The notes beneath the pieces were generated by a model. It ran no database searches. It was not told the origin of the DNA and saw only the letters and a list, made by a program, of their open reading frames with translations. From the NCBI RefSeq assembly GCF_001905505.1, contig NZ_LIPG01000003.1, positions 1,240,001 to 1,304,000 of the forward strand: DNA of 64,000 nucleotides. Direction: 5' to 3'. The stretch comes from Streptomyces sp. CB02058 (GTDB lineage: Bacteria > Actinomycetota > Actinomycetes > Streptomycetales > Streptomycetaceae). The position numbers were made by a program, and so were the translations under genes. Positions 8,927 to 17,320 of the stretch are shown here, piece by piece; the first letter of the stretch is position 1, and each line of letters begins with the position of its first letter.

Positions 8927-10158
8927 TGATCACGCTCGCCGTCAGGCTCAAGAACATCGCCTTCCTCGTCATCGCCGTACTCGTCCTCGGCTTCCTCGGG
9001 GTGCGGTACGCCGACCTCGGCCACTACGTCGGGATGCGCGACTACTACACCGTCACGGTCCAACTGCCGCAGACCGGCGGCCTGTACACCCACTCCAACG
9101 TCAGCTACCGGGGTGTCTCCGTGGGCAGGGTCGGCCCCATCGAGCTGACCGACGAGGGCGTCGAGGCCGAACTGCGCATCGAGAACGACGCACCCCGCAT
9201 CCCGGACGGCCTGCGTGCCGTCGTCGCCAGCCTCTCCGCGGTCGGCGAACAGTACATCGACCTGCGGCCCACCCGCTCGGACGGTCCCTTCCTGGAGAAC
9301 GGCTCCGTCATCGACCAGGCCGACACGACCATTCCCGCACCGGTCACCGACGTCCTCACCAGCGTCAACGACCTGACGAAGTCCGTGGACGCGGAAGCCC
9401 TGCGCACGGTCGTCGACGAGTTCGGCGCGGCGTTCGAGGGGCGTGGCGACGACCTCCAGGTCCTGCTGGACACCGGCAGCGAGTTCGTCCAGGCCGCCGA
9501 CGAGGCCCTGCCGACGACCACGAAACTGATGGCCGACGGCGAGACCGTGCTGCGCACCCAGGCCGAACAGGGCGAAGCGCTCAAGGGCTTCGCCTCCGGA
9601 GCCCAGGAACTCGCCGCCGAGCTCAAGGGATCCGACACCGATCTGCGCCGGCTCATCGCGGCGGCCCCCGGCGCCACCGAACAGATCAGCGGGCTGCTGC
9701 GCGACCTCGACCCCGCGTTCGGTGTGGTCGTCGCCAACCTCCTCACCACCTCAGAGGTCGCCGTCACCCGGCAGCGCGGACTGGAGGAACTCCTCGTGAA
9801 GGTCCCCGCCGTCGCGGCGGCGGGCGCGAGCGCCATCGACACCGACGGAGCGAGGTTCGGCATGTCGGTCACCTTCTTCGAGCCACTGCCCTGCACCTCC
9901 GGATACGGCGGCACCACCTACCGCGTGGGCACCGACCTCTCGACGCCCCCCGCCGTCAACACCAAGGCACGCTGCGCCTCCGCACCCGGCAGCGGGATCA
10001 ACGTCAGGGGCAGCGCCAACGCACCCAGGGGCGGTCCCGTGCCCGAACCGTTCGAGCCCGGCTCGGGCCTCCTCCCGGACGCACGCGGTACCACCGGGGA
10101 CACCGCCGCGCCGCGCGCCGGCGGGATGGCCGGACTGCTCGGCCTGGGAGGCGAGTGA
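8926..10158 (+). CDS. MCE-family protein (MceF position)
   Basis: The sixth MCE subunit has 410 residues and completes the set expected for a heterohexameric ring. An N-terminal anchor (about residues 8-25) is followed by the MCE domain with NVSYRGVSVGRVGPI, a long helical region, and a Gly/Pro-rich low-complexity tail. The start is the ATG that overlaps the previous stop by one base. The Mce-associated genes follow directly. Confidence 0.88.
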   Translation: MITLAVRLKNIAFLVIAVLVLGFLGVRYADLGHYVGMRDYYTVTVQLPQTGGLYTHSNVSYRGVSVGRVGPIELTDEGVEAELRIENDAPRIPDGLRAVVASLSAVGEQYIDLRPTRSDGPFLENGSVIDQADTTIPAPVTDVLTSVNDLTKSVDAEALRTVVDEFGAAFEGRGDDLQVLLDTGSEFVQAADEALPTTTKLMADGETVLRTQAEQGEALKGFASGAQELAAELKGSDTDLRRLIAAAPGATEQISGLLRDLDPAFGVVVANLLTTSEVAVTRQRGLEELLVKVPAVAAAGASAIDTDGARFGMSVTFFEPLPCTSGYGGTTYRVGTDLSTPPAVNTKARCASAPGSGINVRGSANAPRGGPVPEPFEPGSGLLPDARGTTGDTAAPRAGGMAGLLGLGGE

Positions 10159-10679
10159 TGGACAGGCGCACGAGGACGGGGCTCGGCTGGGCCGGCATGC
10201 TCGCCGCCGTACTGGTCTGCGCGCTCGGCGCGTGGTCGTACGCCGGCGCGCGCGGCGACGACACCCTGGCGTACGCGAAGAGCCGTGACGCCGCGCTCGC
10301 CGACGGCAGGACGCACCTCGCCCGGCTGACCAGCATGGACGGCAGGAGCGCCGCGAGCGTCAACTCCGGGCTGAGGGCCTGGCTCGCCGCCTCGACCGGA
10401 CCGCTGCACGACCGGCTGGAGACCTCGCGGAAGAAGGACGCGGGCGAACTCACCGAGTCCGGCGCCACCGCGCGGGGCAAGGTCACCGACGCCGCCCTCA
10501 CCGCGCTCGACGACCGCGCCGGAACGGCGGCGCTCATCGCGACCGTCGACGTCGAGGTCACCCCGCGCACCGGCAAGGGCGGCACGGAACGCAAACGCTT
10601 CGAGGCGACCCTCGCCCGGACCGGGGACGGCTGGAAGATCAAGGCACTTGACGCGCTACCGGTCGGGAGCGGCTCATGA
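10158..10679 (+). CDS. Mce-associated membrane protein (type A, first copy)
   Basis: This short single-pass protein (173 residues from the ATG) belongs with the Mce-associated (Mas) proteins that follow mce genes in actinobacteria and are thought to stabilise the complex. One N-terminal helix (about residues 9-27) precedes an extracytoplasmic domain. The ATG at 10158 has GGGAGG six bases upstream and overlaps the MceF stop; a GTG three bases earlier is possible but sits too close to that site. It resembles the gene at 11271 in size and in the LAYAKSRDAAL region. Confidence 0.8.
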   Translation: MDRRTRTGLGWAGMLAAVLVCALGAWSYAGARGDDTLAYAKSRDAALADGRTHLARLTSMDGRSAASVNSGLRAWLAASTGPLHDRLETSRKKDAGELTESGATARGKVTDAALTALDDRAGTAALIATVDVEVTPRTGKGGTERKRFEATLARTGDGWKIKALDALPVGSGS

Positions 10680-11257
10680 AGCAGAGCACGGCGACGACGG
10701 CGGTCCTGCCGGATCCCGACCCGGAGACGGACCCCGTACCGGCGGACGGCCGCCCGCCCCGGCGGTGGACGCGCGTCCTCGCCGCTGTGCTGGCCCTCGT
10801 CCTGCTGGGCGCGGGCGGAGCGCTCTTCGTCCAGGGGCAGCGGCTGCGCGACACCCCGGCCACATCCAACCACGCGCTGACCGACTCCGAGGCGACCACC
10901 CGGGTCGCGGGCGATGTGAGCAGCGCACTGGGCAAGGTCTTCTCGTACAGCCCGGGGGCCACCGGCGCGACGAAGGAGTCGGCGAAGCAACTCCTCGCGG
11001 GCGATGCGCTCCAGCAGTACGCGGCCCTGTTCGGCCAGGTCGAGAAGCAGGCGGCGGACCAGAAGCTGACGCTCACCACCCAGGCCGTACGCGCCGGGGT
11101 CACCAGGCTCAGCGGCAGCAGCGCCCACCTCCTCGTCTTCCTCGACCAGGTCTACGAGCGCGAGGGGAAGGCCGCCACCACGGCGGCGGCCCAGCTGTCC
11201 GTCACGGCGGAACTGCGCGGCGGACGCTGGCGGATCGTCGACATCACCTCCAGGTAG
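10676..11257 (+). CDS. Mce-associated membrane protein (type B, first copy)
   Basis: This Mas-type protein has 193 residues: an acidic, proline-rich cytoplasmic tail (about 1-35), one membrane helix (about 37-56), and an extracytoplasmic domain with VFSYSPGATG and a C-terminal RWRIVDI stretch, a fold reminiscent of NTF2-like domains. It overlaps the previous gene by four bases. It is clearly paralogous to the protein at 11852-12562, which shares LRD, VFSY and WRI landmarks in the same order. Confidence 0.8.
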   Translation: MKQSTATTAVLPDPDPETDPVPADGRPPRRWTRVLAAVLALVLLGAGGALFVQGQRLRDTPATSNHALTDSEATTRVAGDVSSALGKVFSYSPGATGATKESAKQLLAGDALQQYAALFGQVEKQAADQKLTLTTQAVRAGVTRLSGSSAHLLVFLDQVYEREGKAATTAAAQLSVTAELRGGRWRIVDITSR

Positions 11258-11270
11258 GGGAGAGGCACCA

Positions 11271-11801
11271 ATGGCACGGGTACGGATGACGACGAATCCG
11301 CTGCGGGCGGCGGCGGTCGCGCTGACGGTCGTGGCGGCCGTCGCCGCGGGATGGGGCGGCTGGTCGCGCTACGACGCCGCGCACGACGCATCGGCGGCCT
11401 ACGCGCAGGCCCGCGACGACGCGCTGGCGGCGGGGGAGCAGGCCGTGCAGAACATGAACACGCTCGACCACGCGAAGCTCGCCGACGGGCTGGACAGCTG
11501 GGAGGACTCCACCACCGGCGACCTGCACCGGCAACTCGTCGACGGGCGCGACGCGTTCGTCAAGCAGATCGAGGAGGCCAGAACCGTCAGCACCGCCAAG
11601 GTCCTGTCCGGAGCGGTGACGGAGCTGGACGACCGGGCGGGCAAGGCCGGAGTGATGGTGGCGCTCCGGGTCACGGTGACCGCGCCCGAGGGAGAGCCCG
11701 CGGTCAAGGAGAGCCGAATGCTCGGGCAGCTCACCCGCACCTCCGAGGGGTGGAAGCTCAGCGCCCTCGGCCAGGCGCCCGTCGGCAACACCGGCGGCTG
11801 A
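11271..11801 (+). CDS. Mce-associated membrane protein (type A, second copy)
   Basis: A 176-residue single-pass protein paralogous to the one at 10158. The hydrophobic segment (about residues 8-27) is followed by AYAQARDDAL, matching LAYAKSRDAAL in the first copy, and by an ELDDRAG stretch matching ALDDRAG. GGGAGA lies about seven bases before the ATG. Its function is inferred to be accessory to the Mce complex. It lies 13 bases after the preceding gene. Confidence 0.8.
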   Translation: MARVRMTTNPLRAAAVALTVVAAVAAGWGGWSRYDAAHDASAAYAQARDDALAAGEQAVQNMNTLDHAKLADGLDSWEDSTTGDLHRQLVDGRDAFVKQIEEARTVSTAKVLSGAVTELDDRAGKAGVMVALRVTVTAPEGEPAVKESRMLGQLTRTSEGWKLSALGQAPVGNTGG

Positions 11802-11851
11802 CCGCACCTGCCCTCCCCGCCCAGCGCCCCGCCTCCGAGAGGACCACCGCC

Positions 11852-12562
11852 ATGTCGACCACCCGACACCTCGTCAACCGCCGCCGCAGGCTCGCCACCG
11901 TCGCCGCGGCCACCGCCCAGCCCCGGACGGCCACGGCCCCCGTGGAGGAGACGGAAGCCGAGTCACCCGAGGCCGTGGACCCGCCCCGGGCCGAGGAGGA
12001 ACCACCGGCACAGGAGAAGGACGCCCCTCCGCGCAAGCGGCTGCCCCGCCTCCGCATCCGGCTGCCCGCCGTCCTCTGCGCCGCGACCCTGCTCCTCGGT
12101 GCCTTCGCCGCCTGGTCGTTCACCTCCGCCGGGACGCTGCGGGACGACCCGAGCCGGCAGAACACGGCGCTCACCGACATCGGCCGCACCAGCGAGGTCA
12201 AGGGACAGATCACCGAGGCCGTCGGCGCGGTCTTCTCCTACGACTACGCCTCGCCCGGGAAGGCGGACCTGGCCGCGAGGAAGTACCTGACGGGCAAGGC
12301 GGTCCAGCAGCACCAGGACATGCTCGCCGAGGTACGCGCACAGGCGCCCGAGCAGAAGCTCGTCCTCACCACGACCGTCACCCAGAGCGGGGTCGAGGTG
12401 CTCGACGGCGACCGCGCCCGGCTGCTGGTCTTCGCCGACCAGAGCAACACCCGTACCGGCAAGGAGGAGGAGACGACCTACGCGGCGGCCATGTTCGCCG
12501 TGGACGCAGTTCGCCGCGGTGACACCTGGCGGATCGCGGCCATCGATACGTTCGCGCGATGA
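11852..12562 (+). CDS. Mce-associated membrane protein (type B, second copy)
   Basis: This protein (236 residues from the ATG at 11852) is the second type B Mas protein. A long charged N-terminal tail rich in Glu, Pro and Arg (about 1-65) precedes one membrane helix (about 66-85). The outer domain shares VFSYDYASPGK and LVFADQ with the copy at 10676. GAGAGGACCACC precedes the ATG. The extended tail distinguishes it from the first copy and could be a docking region. Confidence 0.8.
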   Translation: MSTTRHLVNRRRRLATVAAATAQPRTATAPVEETEAESPEAVDPPRAEEEPPAQEKDAPPRKRLPRLRIRLPAVLCAATLLLGAFAAWSFTSAGTLRDDPSRQNTALTDIGRTSEVKGQITEAVGAVFSYDYASPGKADLAARKYLTGKAVQQHQDMLAEVRAQAPEQKLVLTTTVTQSGVEVLDGDRARLLVFADQSNTRTGKEEETTYAAAMFAVDAVRRGDTWRIAAIDTFAR

Positions 12563-12581
12563 CCCAGGAGAGGGAGGACAC

Positions 12582-13820
12582 ATGAGGTTCGACGGAACCA
12601 TGCGCCGCGGACTCACCGGCACGGCCACCGCGGTCGCCGCCATGGCGGCGCTCACCGCGTCCCAGGCCCCGGGCCTCGCACTCGGAGGCACCGCCGACAG
12701 CACGAAGAACGTGGCATCGGACGACGTCGTCTGGACCGAGGTGCCGAACGACGACAGCTACCACACCGAGCTGCCGCCCCTGGAGTCACCGGAGCCGCCG
12801 AAGACCACAGGGCGGAAACCGGCCCCCGCCGCCGCACGGTCCTGGGCGGAGGCGGGCATCCCGTCCACCGTCCTGGCCGCCTACCGCAACGCGGAGAGAG
12901 CCATCGGCCGCAGCGACCCCGGCTGCCGTCTGCCCTGGCAGTTACTCGCGGCCATCGGCAAGGTCGAGTCAGGCCACGCGAGCGGGGGACGGGTGGACAC
13001 CGCGGGCACCACCCTCACACCGATCCTCGGCCCCGTGCTGAACGGCGCGGGCTTCGCCAACATCCCGGACACCGACGGCGGGGCCTACGACGGCGACACG
13101 CGCTACGACCGGGCCGTCGGCCCCATGCAGTTCATCCCCTCGACCTGGGCGCACTGGGGCGCGGACGGCAACGGCGACGGACGCAAGGACCCCGGCAACA
13201 TCGTCGACGCGTCCCTCGCCGCCGGTCACTACCTGTGCGCCGGAACCCGCGACCTGTCCGTACGGGCGGACCTGGACCGGGCGATCCTCAGCTACAACCA
13301 CTCGGACACCTATCTGCGTACGGTCCTGTCCTGGCTGGAGTTCTACCGCAAGGGCACCCACCCCGTCGCCGACGGAAAGGGCGTGATCCCGAAGAGCCCC
13401 GGTGCGGGAAGCCCCAACGAGCCGAAGGCCCCGGTCGGAGGACCGGGCAGCCCGAGCGATCCCGGGAAGGGCGGCGGCGGAATCATCGTCGGCCCTCAGC
13501 CCAGCGGCACACCGGGCCCCTCCGCCTCGCCGACCCCGTCGCCCTCGGGAACCGGCACTCCCGGCCCGAGCGGTACCCCGACACCCACGGACCCGGGCCC
13601 CGATCCCACCGAGACCACCACGCCCGATCCGACGACCAGTCCGGACCCCACCACGACCCCGGACCCGGAGCCCGGCACCACGGACCCCACCCCTGATCCG
13701 GAGCCCGGCACCACCGGTCCCGGCTGCCCCACACCCACCGCGGAGGCCGACCCCACGACGCCCACGGACGGGCCGACCGACGCTCCCTGCGCCACACCCG
13801 ACCCCACCCCCGGCGCCTGA
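12582..13820 (+). CDS. Secreted lytic transglycosylase (SLT-like), TTA-containing
   Basis: This peptidoglycan lytic transglycosylase has 412 residues. A secretion signal (about residues 1-35) is followed by the SLT-type catalytic domain (about 85-270): the likely catalytic Glu is in GKVESGH, followed by AVGPMQFIPSTW and a SYNHSDTY stretch. A long Pro/Thr/Gly/Asp-rich tail (about 290-412) probably lies in or on the cell wall. The ATG at 12582 has GGGAGG at a good distance. Leu codon 121 (12942-12944) is TTA, so translation should depend on the bldA tRNA. As the last gene of the mce operon it may open the wall for the Mce complex, which is inference. Confidence 0.85.
   Translation: MRFDGTMRRGLTGTATAVAAMAALTASQAPGLALGGTADSTKNVASDDVVWTEVPNDDSYHTELPPLESPEPPKTTGRKPAPAAARSWAEAGIPSTVLAAYRNAERAIGRSDPGCRLPWQLLAAIGKVESGHASGGRVDTAGTTLTPILGPVLNGAGFANIPDTDGGAYDGDTRYDRAVGPMQFIPSTWAHWGADGNGDGRKDPGNIVDASLAAGHYLCAGTRDLSVRADLDRAILSYNHSDTYLRTVLSWLEFYRKGTHPVADGKGVIPKSPGAGSPNEPKAPVGGPGSPSDPGKGGGGIIVGPQPSGTPGPSASPTPSPSGTGTPGPSGTPTPTDPGPDPTETTTPDPTTSPDPTTTPDPEPGTTDPTPDPEPGTTGPGCPTPTAEADPTTPTDGPTDAPCATPDPTPGA
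12942..12944 (+). other. TTA leucine codon (bldA-type control)
   Basis: This in-frame TTA is codon 121 of the transglycosylase gene. In Streptomyces TTA codons are rare and are read by the developmentally regulated bldA tRNA. It was the only TTA codon I noticed in the mce operon. Confidence 0.85.
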
Positions 13821-13824
13821 GGGG

Positions 13825-14886
13825 TCAGCCGGCGTCGAGCACCTCGGCCAGGTCGTACCGCACCACTTCCTCCAGCTGCGCATAGGTGCAGCCGGAGGGG
13901 GTGCGGTCCGGCCGCCACCGCCGGAACTGGGTCGTGTGACGGAAGCGGTCGCCCTCCATGTGGTCGTACGCCACCTCGCAGACCCGCTCCGGTGCGAGGG
14001 CCACCCAGGACAGGTCCTTCTTGCCCGACCAGCGGCTCGGAGCACCCGGCAGCCGTGATCCCTCGTGTGCCGTGGCATCCGCCCAGGCCGCCCACGGGTG
14101 GCCGGCGGGGTCGATGCGCAACGGGTCCAGCTCCTCGATCAGTTCGGCGCGCCGCTTCATCGGGAACGCCGCGCACACTCCCACGTGCTGGAGGGCGCCC
14201 CCGGAGTCGTACAGACCGAGCAGCAGGGAGCCGACCACGGGGCCGCTCTTGTGGAACCGGTAGCCCGCCACCACACAGTCGGCGGTCCGCTCGTGCTTGA
14301 TCTTGTACATCGCGCGGGTGTCCGGCCGGTACGGCAGATCGAGCGGTTTGGCGACCACACCGTCCAGCCCCGCGCCCTCGTACCGCTCGAACCACTCCCG
14401 TGCGAGCGCCTGGTCCGTGGTGGACGGGGCGAGGTGGACGGGTGCCGACGCGCCCGCGAGCGCACCTTCCAGGACGGTTCGCCGTTCCGTCTGGACGGTG
14501 GCGAGAAGGGAGGCGTCGTCCAGGGCGAGGATGTCGAAGGCGACGAGACTCGCCGGGGTCCGCTCGGCCAGCATCCGCACCCGGGAATCGGCCGGGTGGA
14601 TGCGCTCGCTCAGCCGGTCGAAGTCCAGCCGCCCCTCGTGCGGCAGGACGATCTCGCCGTCGATCACACAGCGCCGGGGCAGATTCTCCCGTACGGCGGT
14701 GACCACCTCGGGGAAGTAGCGGGTCAGGGGCTTCCCCGTCCGGCTTCCGATCACCACCTCGTCGCCGTCCCGGTGCACGATCGCCCGGAAGCCGTCCCAC
14801 TTCGCCTCGTACTGCATCCCCGGGGGAATCGCGGACACGGACTTGGCGAGCATCGGCTTCACGGGAGGCATCACCGGCAGGTCCAT
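13825..14886 (-). CDS. ATP-dependent DNA ligase (LigD/LigC type)
   Basis: This 353-residue ligase would seal breaks in non-homologous end joining. The adenylation motif I is EAKWDGFRA (KxDG), followed by the conserved DGEIVL and later LDGVVAK and YKIKHERTADCVV motifs, then an OB-fold region to the C-terminus. I chose the ATG at 14886; a GTG eight codons upstream is possible. In many bacteria the ligase is fused to polymerase and nuclease domains in LigD, but here it is stand-alone and divergent from the polymerase gene. It converges with the transglycosylase gene with only four bases between the stops. No Ku gene is in the window. Confidence 0.9.
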   Translation of the reverse strand: MDLPVMPPVKPMLAKSVSAIPPGMQYEAKWDGFRAIVHRDGDEVVIGSRTGKPLTRYFPEVVTAVRENLPRRCVIDGEIVLPHEGRLDFDRLSERIHPADSRVRMLAERTPASLVAFDILALDDASLLATVQTERRTVLEGALAGASAPVHLAPSTTDQALAREWFERYEGAGLDGVVAKPLDLPYRPDTRAMYKIKHERTADCVVAGYRFHKSGPVVGSLLLGLYDSGGALQHVGVCAAFPMKRRAELIEELDPLRIDPAGHPWAAWADATAHEGSRLPGAPSRWSGKKDLSWVALAPERVCEVAYDHMEGDRFRHTTQFRRWRPDRTPSGCTYAQLEEVVRYDLAEVLDAG

Positions 14887-14925
14887 GCCCCCGATTCTCG
14901 CCCACCGCACGGAGCACGTCCTCCG

Positions 14926-14938
14926 ATATGCGGCATAT
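14926..14938. promoter_or_regulatory. Palindrome ATATGC-G-GCATAT between divergent repair genes
   Basis: A perfect 6-bp inverted repeat around a single base lies in the 77-bp gap between the divergent ligase and polymerase starts. Its AT-richness stands out from the surroundings. It could be an operator or part of overlapping promoters. Confidence 0.4.
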
Positions 14939-14963
14939 GTGGTCCCGGCCTACGGTGTCCGAC

Positions 14964-15992
14964 ATGGGAGCAGGAGCAGCGGTGGAACTGGACGTGGACG
15001 GCCGGGCCGTCCGGCTGTCCAACCCGGACAAGGTGTACTTCCCGGAGAAGGGCTACACCAAGAAGGACGTGGCCGACTACTTCCTGGCCGTGGGGCCCGG
15101 AATCCTCCGCGCCCTGCGCGAGCGCCCCACCACTCTCCAGCGCTTCGTCGACGGGGTCCAGGGCGAGTTCTTCTACCAGAAGCGCGCACCCAGGAACCTC
15201 CCCGACTGGACCCCCACCGCCCGGATCGAGTTCCCCAGCGGCAGGCACGCCGACGAGATGTGCCCCACCGAACTCGGCGCGGTGCTGTGGGCCGCCAACC
15301 TCGGCACCCTGACCTTCCACCCCTGGCCGGTGCGCAGGGCCGACACCGACCACCCCGACGAGCTGCGCATCGACCTCGACCCGCAGCCCGGCACCGATTA
15401 CAAGGACGCGGTACGGGCGGCCCACGAACTCCGCTCGGTCCTGGAGGAGAACGGACTGCGCGGCTGGCCCAAGACCTCCGGCGGGCGCGGCATCCATGTC
15501 TTCGTCCCCCTCGTCCCGGAGTGGACCTTCACCCAGGTCAGACGCTGCGCCATCGCCGTGGGGCGGGAGCTGGAGCGCCGGATGCCGGACCGGGTGACCA
15601 CCGCCTGGTGGAAGGAGGAACGGGGCGAGCGGATCTTCGTCGACTACAACCAGACGGCCCGCGACCGCACGATCGCCTCCGCCTACTCCGTACGCCCCTT
15701 CCCGCACGCCCCGGTCTCCGCGCCGCTCCGCTGGGAGGAGATCGACGACGCGGAACCCCGTGACTTCGACCTGCGGAGCATGCCCGTGCGGTACGCCGAG
15801 GTGGGCGATCTGCACGCCGACATGGACGACCACGCCTTCCGGCTCGACCAGCTGCTCGAACTGGCGCGGCGGGACGAGCACGAGCACGAGCTCGGCGACC
15901 TGCCCTACCCGCCGGAGTACCCCAAGATGCCGGGCGAGCCCAAGCGCGTACAGCCCAGCCGGGCCCGCCGGGACGACGGCGACGGGGCATGA
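14964..15992 (+). CDS. LigD-type polymerase (AEP primase-polymerase domain)
   Basis: This stand-alone 342-residue protein of the archaeo-eukaryotic primase superfamily corresponds to the polymerase domain of LigD, which fills gaps and adds (ribo)nucleotides at broken ends. Visible motifs are the metal-binding RIDLDPQPG (DxD) and SGGRGIHVF, followed by the conserved VDYNQTARDRTIASAYSVR near the end of the domain. The start is the ATG at 14964 just before the ELDVDGRAV strand. It is divergent from the ligase and overlaps the next gene by four bases. Confidence 0.9.
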   Translation: MGAGAAVELDVDGRAVRLSNPDKVYFPEKGYTKKDVADYFLAVGPGILRALRERPTTLQRFVDGVQGEFFYQKRAPRNLPDWTPTARIEFPSGRHADEMCPTELGAVLWAANLGTLTFHPWPVRRADTDHPDELRIDLDPQPGTDYKDAVRAAHELRSVLEENGLRGWPKTSGGRGIHVFVPLVPEWTFTQVRRCAIAVGRELERRMPDRVTTAWWKEERGERIFVDYNQTARDRTIASAYSVRPFPHAPVSAPLRWEEIDDAEPRDFDLRSMPVRYAEVGDLHADMDDHAFRLDQLLELARRDEHEHELGDLPYPPEYPKMPGEPKRVQPSRARRDDGDGA

Positions 15993-17140
15993 GCGAGCGG
16001 GCCGACGGCGGACACGGAGCCGAGGGCGAGCACGGGGCGCGGGGCGAGCACGAGGCGCAGGGCGAACCGGGAGCCCAGGGCGGGCGCTCGGCGCACGGGG
16101 CGCACGGGAGGCCGCCGACCCGGCGCGAGAAGTGGCAGACGTACAAGGACTCGCCCTTCTTCCCCGCGACGGTCCTGCTCTTCATCCTCGCGGCGGCGGC
16201 CGGGCTCTTCGCAGGTTCGTACACCTATGCGATGGCCAATCCGACGCCGCACCGCATCCCGGTCGCCGTCCTCGAAGGCTCCAGGACGCCCTACGCCGCC
16301 GAGTTCGTCAAGGAGATGGAGGAGGCGCTCGACGCCTCGCTCGAACTCCACAGGTACCCGGACATGGCACAGGCCGACGCGGCGATGAACGAGCAGAGGG
16401 TGTTCGCGATCCTGCGGAGCGAGGGCGACGGCGTGATGATGCAGGTCGCCGGAGCCTCCGGCGCCAGCGTCGCCCAGCTGCTGGGCGAGACCGGGGTGAA
16501 GGTGGCCGACACGATCGGTGTCCCGCTCACGGTCGAGGACGTCAAGCCGCTCCAGAAGGGCGACCCGCGCGGTCTCGCCCTCTTCTACATCTCGCTCGCC
16601 GCCGTCATCATCGGCTTCGTCGGAGCGATCCAGCTCAGCGTGCACGCCCGTGCCCTGCTCCCGATGGAGCGCATCCTGTTCACGCTCGGCTACGCGCTGC
16701 TCGGCGGCTTCGCCATCGCCGCCGTCGTGGACTGGGGGCTCGGCGCGCTCGATCTGCCGTTCGCCCAGTCCTGGCTCATCCTGGCGTTCACGATGTTCAC
16801 GTCGGGCATGGTCTTCACGATGTTCAACACCCTCATGGGACGCTGGGCGATGATCCCGACCTGGGGTGTGATGGTGCTGCTGGGCAACCCCTCGTCCGGC
16901 GGCGCGGTGTCCTGGCCGCTGCTGCCCTCGCTCCTCGGACATATCGGGCGCTGGCTGCCGCCCGGCGCCTCGGTCAACGCCCAGCACACCGCCGTCTACT
17001 ACCAGGGCCACCAGTACGTCTTCCCGTACCTGGTGCTGGCCGCCTGGGCACTGGTCTCCTGCACGGTCTTCTGGGTGTGGCGCCACCGGCACCCCGGAGG
17101 CCGCGACCGCGTGCCGGAGCACGCGGCCGCGGCTGACTGA
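15989..17140 (+). CDS. DUF3533/YhgE-like membrane protein
   Basis: This 383-residue membrane protein has a His/Gly/Glu-rich N-terminal tail (about 1-45), one membrane helix (about 54-75), an extracytoplasmic domain of about 130 residues, and a C-terminal block of about five helices (200-370). This layout fits ABC-2/DUF3533-like proteins, which include phage-receptor and export-related proteins; its substrate is unknown. It starts within the stop of the polymerase gene, so it is probably co-transcribed, although a link to end joining is not obvious. Confidence 0.6.
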   Translation: MSERADGGHGAEGEHGARGEHEAQGEPGAQGGRSAHGAHGRPPTRREKWQTYKDSPFFPATVLLFILAAAAGLFAGSYTYAMANPTPHRIPVAVLEGSRTPYAAEFVKEMEEALDASLELHRYPDMAQADAAMNEQRVFAILRSEGDGVMMQVAGASGASVAQLLGETGVKVADTIGVPLTVEDVKPLQKGDPRGLALFYISLAAVIIGFVGAIQLSVHARALLPMERILFTLGYALLGGFAIAAVVDWGLGALDLPFAQSWLILAFTMFTSGMVFTMFNTLMGRWAMIPTWGVMVLLGNPSSGGAVSWPLLPSLLGHIGRWLPPGASVNAQHTAVYYQGHQYVFPYLVLAAWALVSCTVFWVWRHRHPGGRDRVPEHAAAAD

Positions 17141-17278
17141 GGCGTTTTCCGGAAGGCGCCGGTGCGCGCTCGGGGATTCGGGGCGTCCGATCAGAACCGG
17201 GGGACGCCGTCCCGCTGCTGGGCAGCCGGACGCCGTCCTGCTGTCGTGGCCGCTTCTGCCTTCCCCGCCTAAAGAGTA

Positions 17279-17320
17279 TTTGCAAGATTATGATCAATTT
17301 TTGCGTCCGTACTGTACGGT
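17279..17320 (+). promoter_or_regulatory. LacI gene upstream region with TTTGCAA site
   Basis: TTTGCAA (17279-17285) and a TATGAT box (17289-17294) lie just before the LacI start. The same TTTGCAA precedes the binding-protein gene at 18351-18357. The shared site suggests autoregulation by the LacI protein. The AT-rich stretch contrasts with the surrounding DNA. I could not assign a confident -35 box. Confidence 0.35.
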
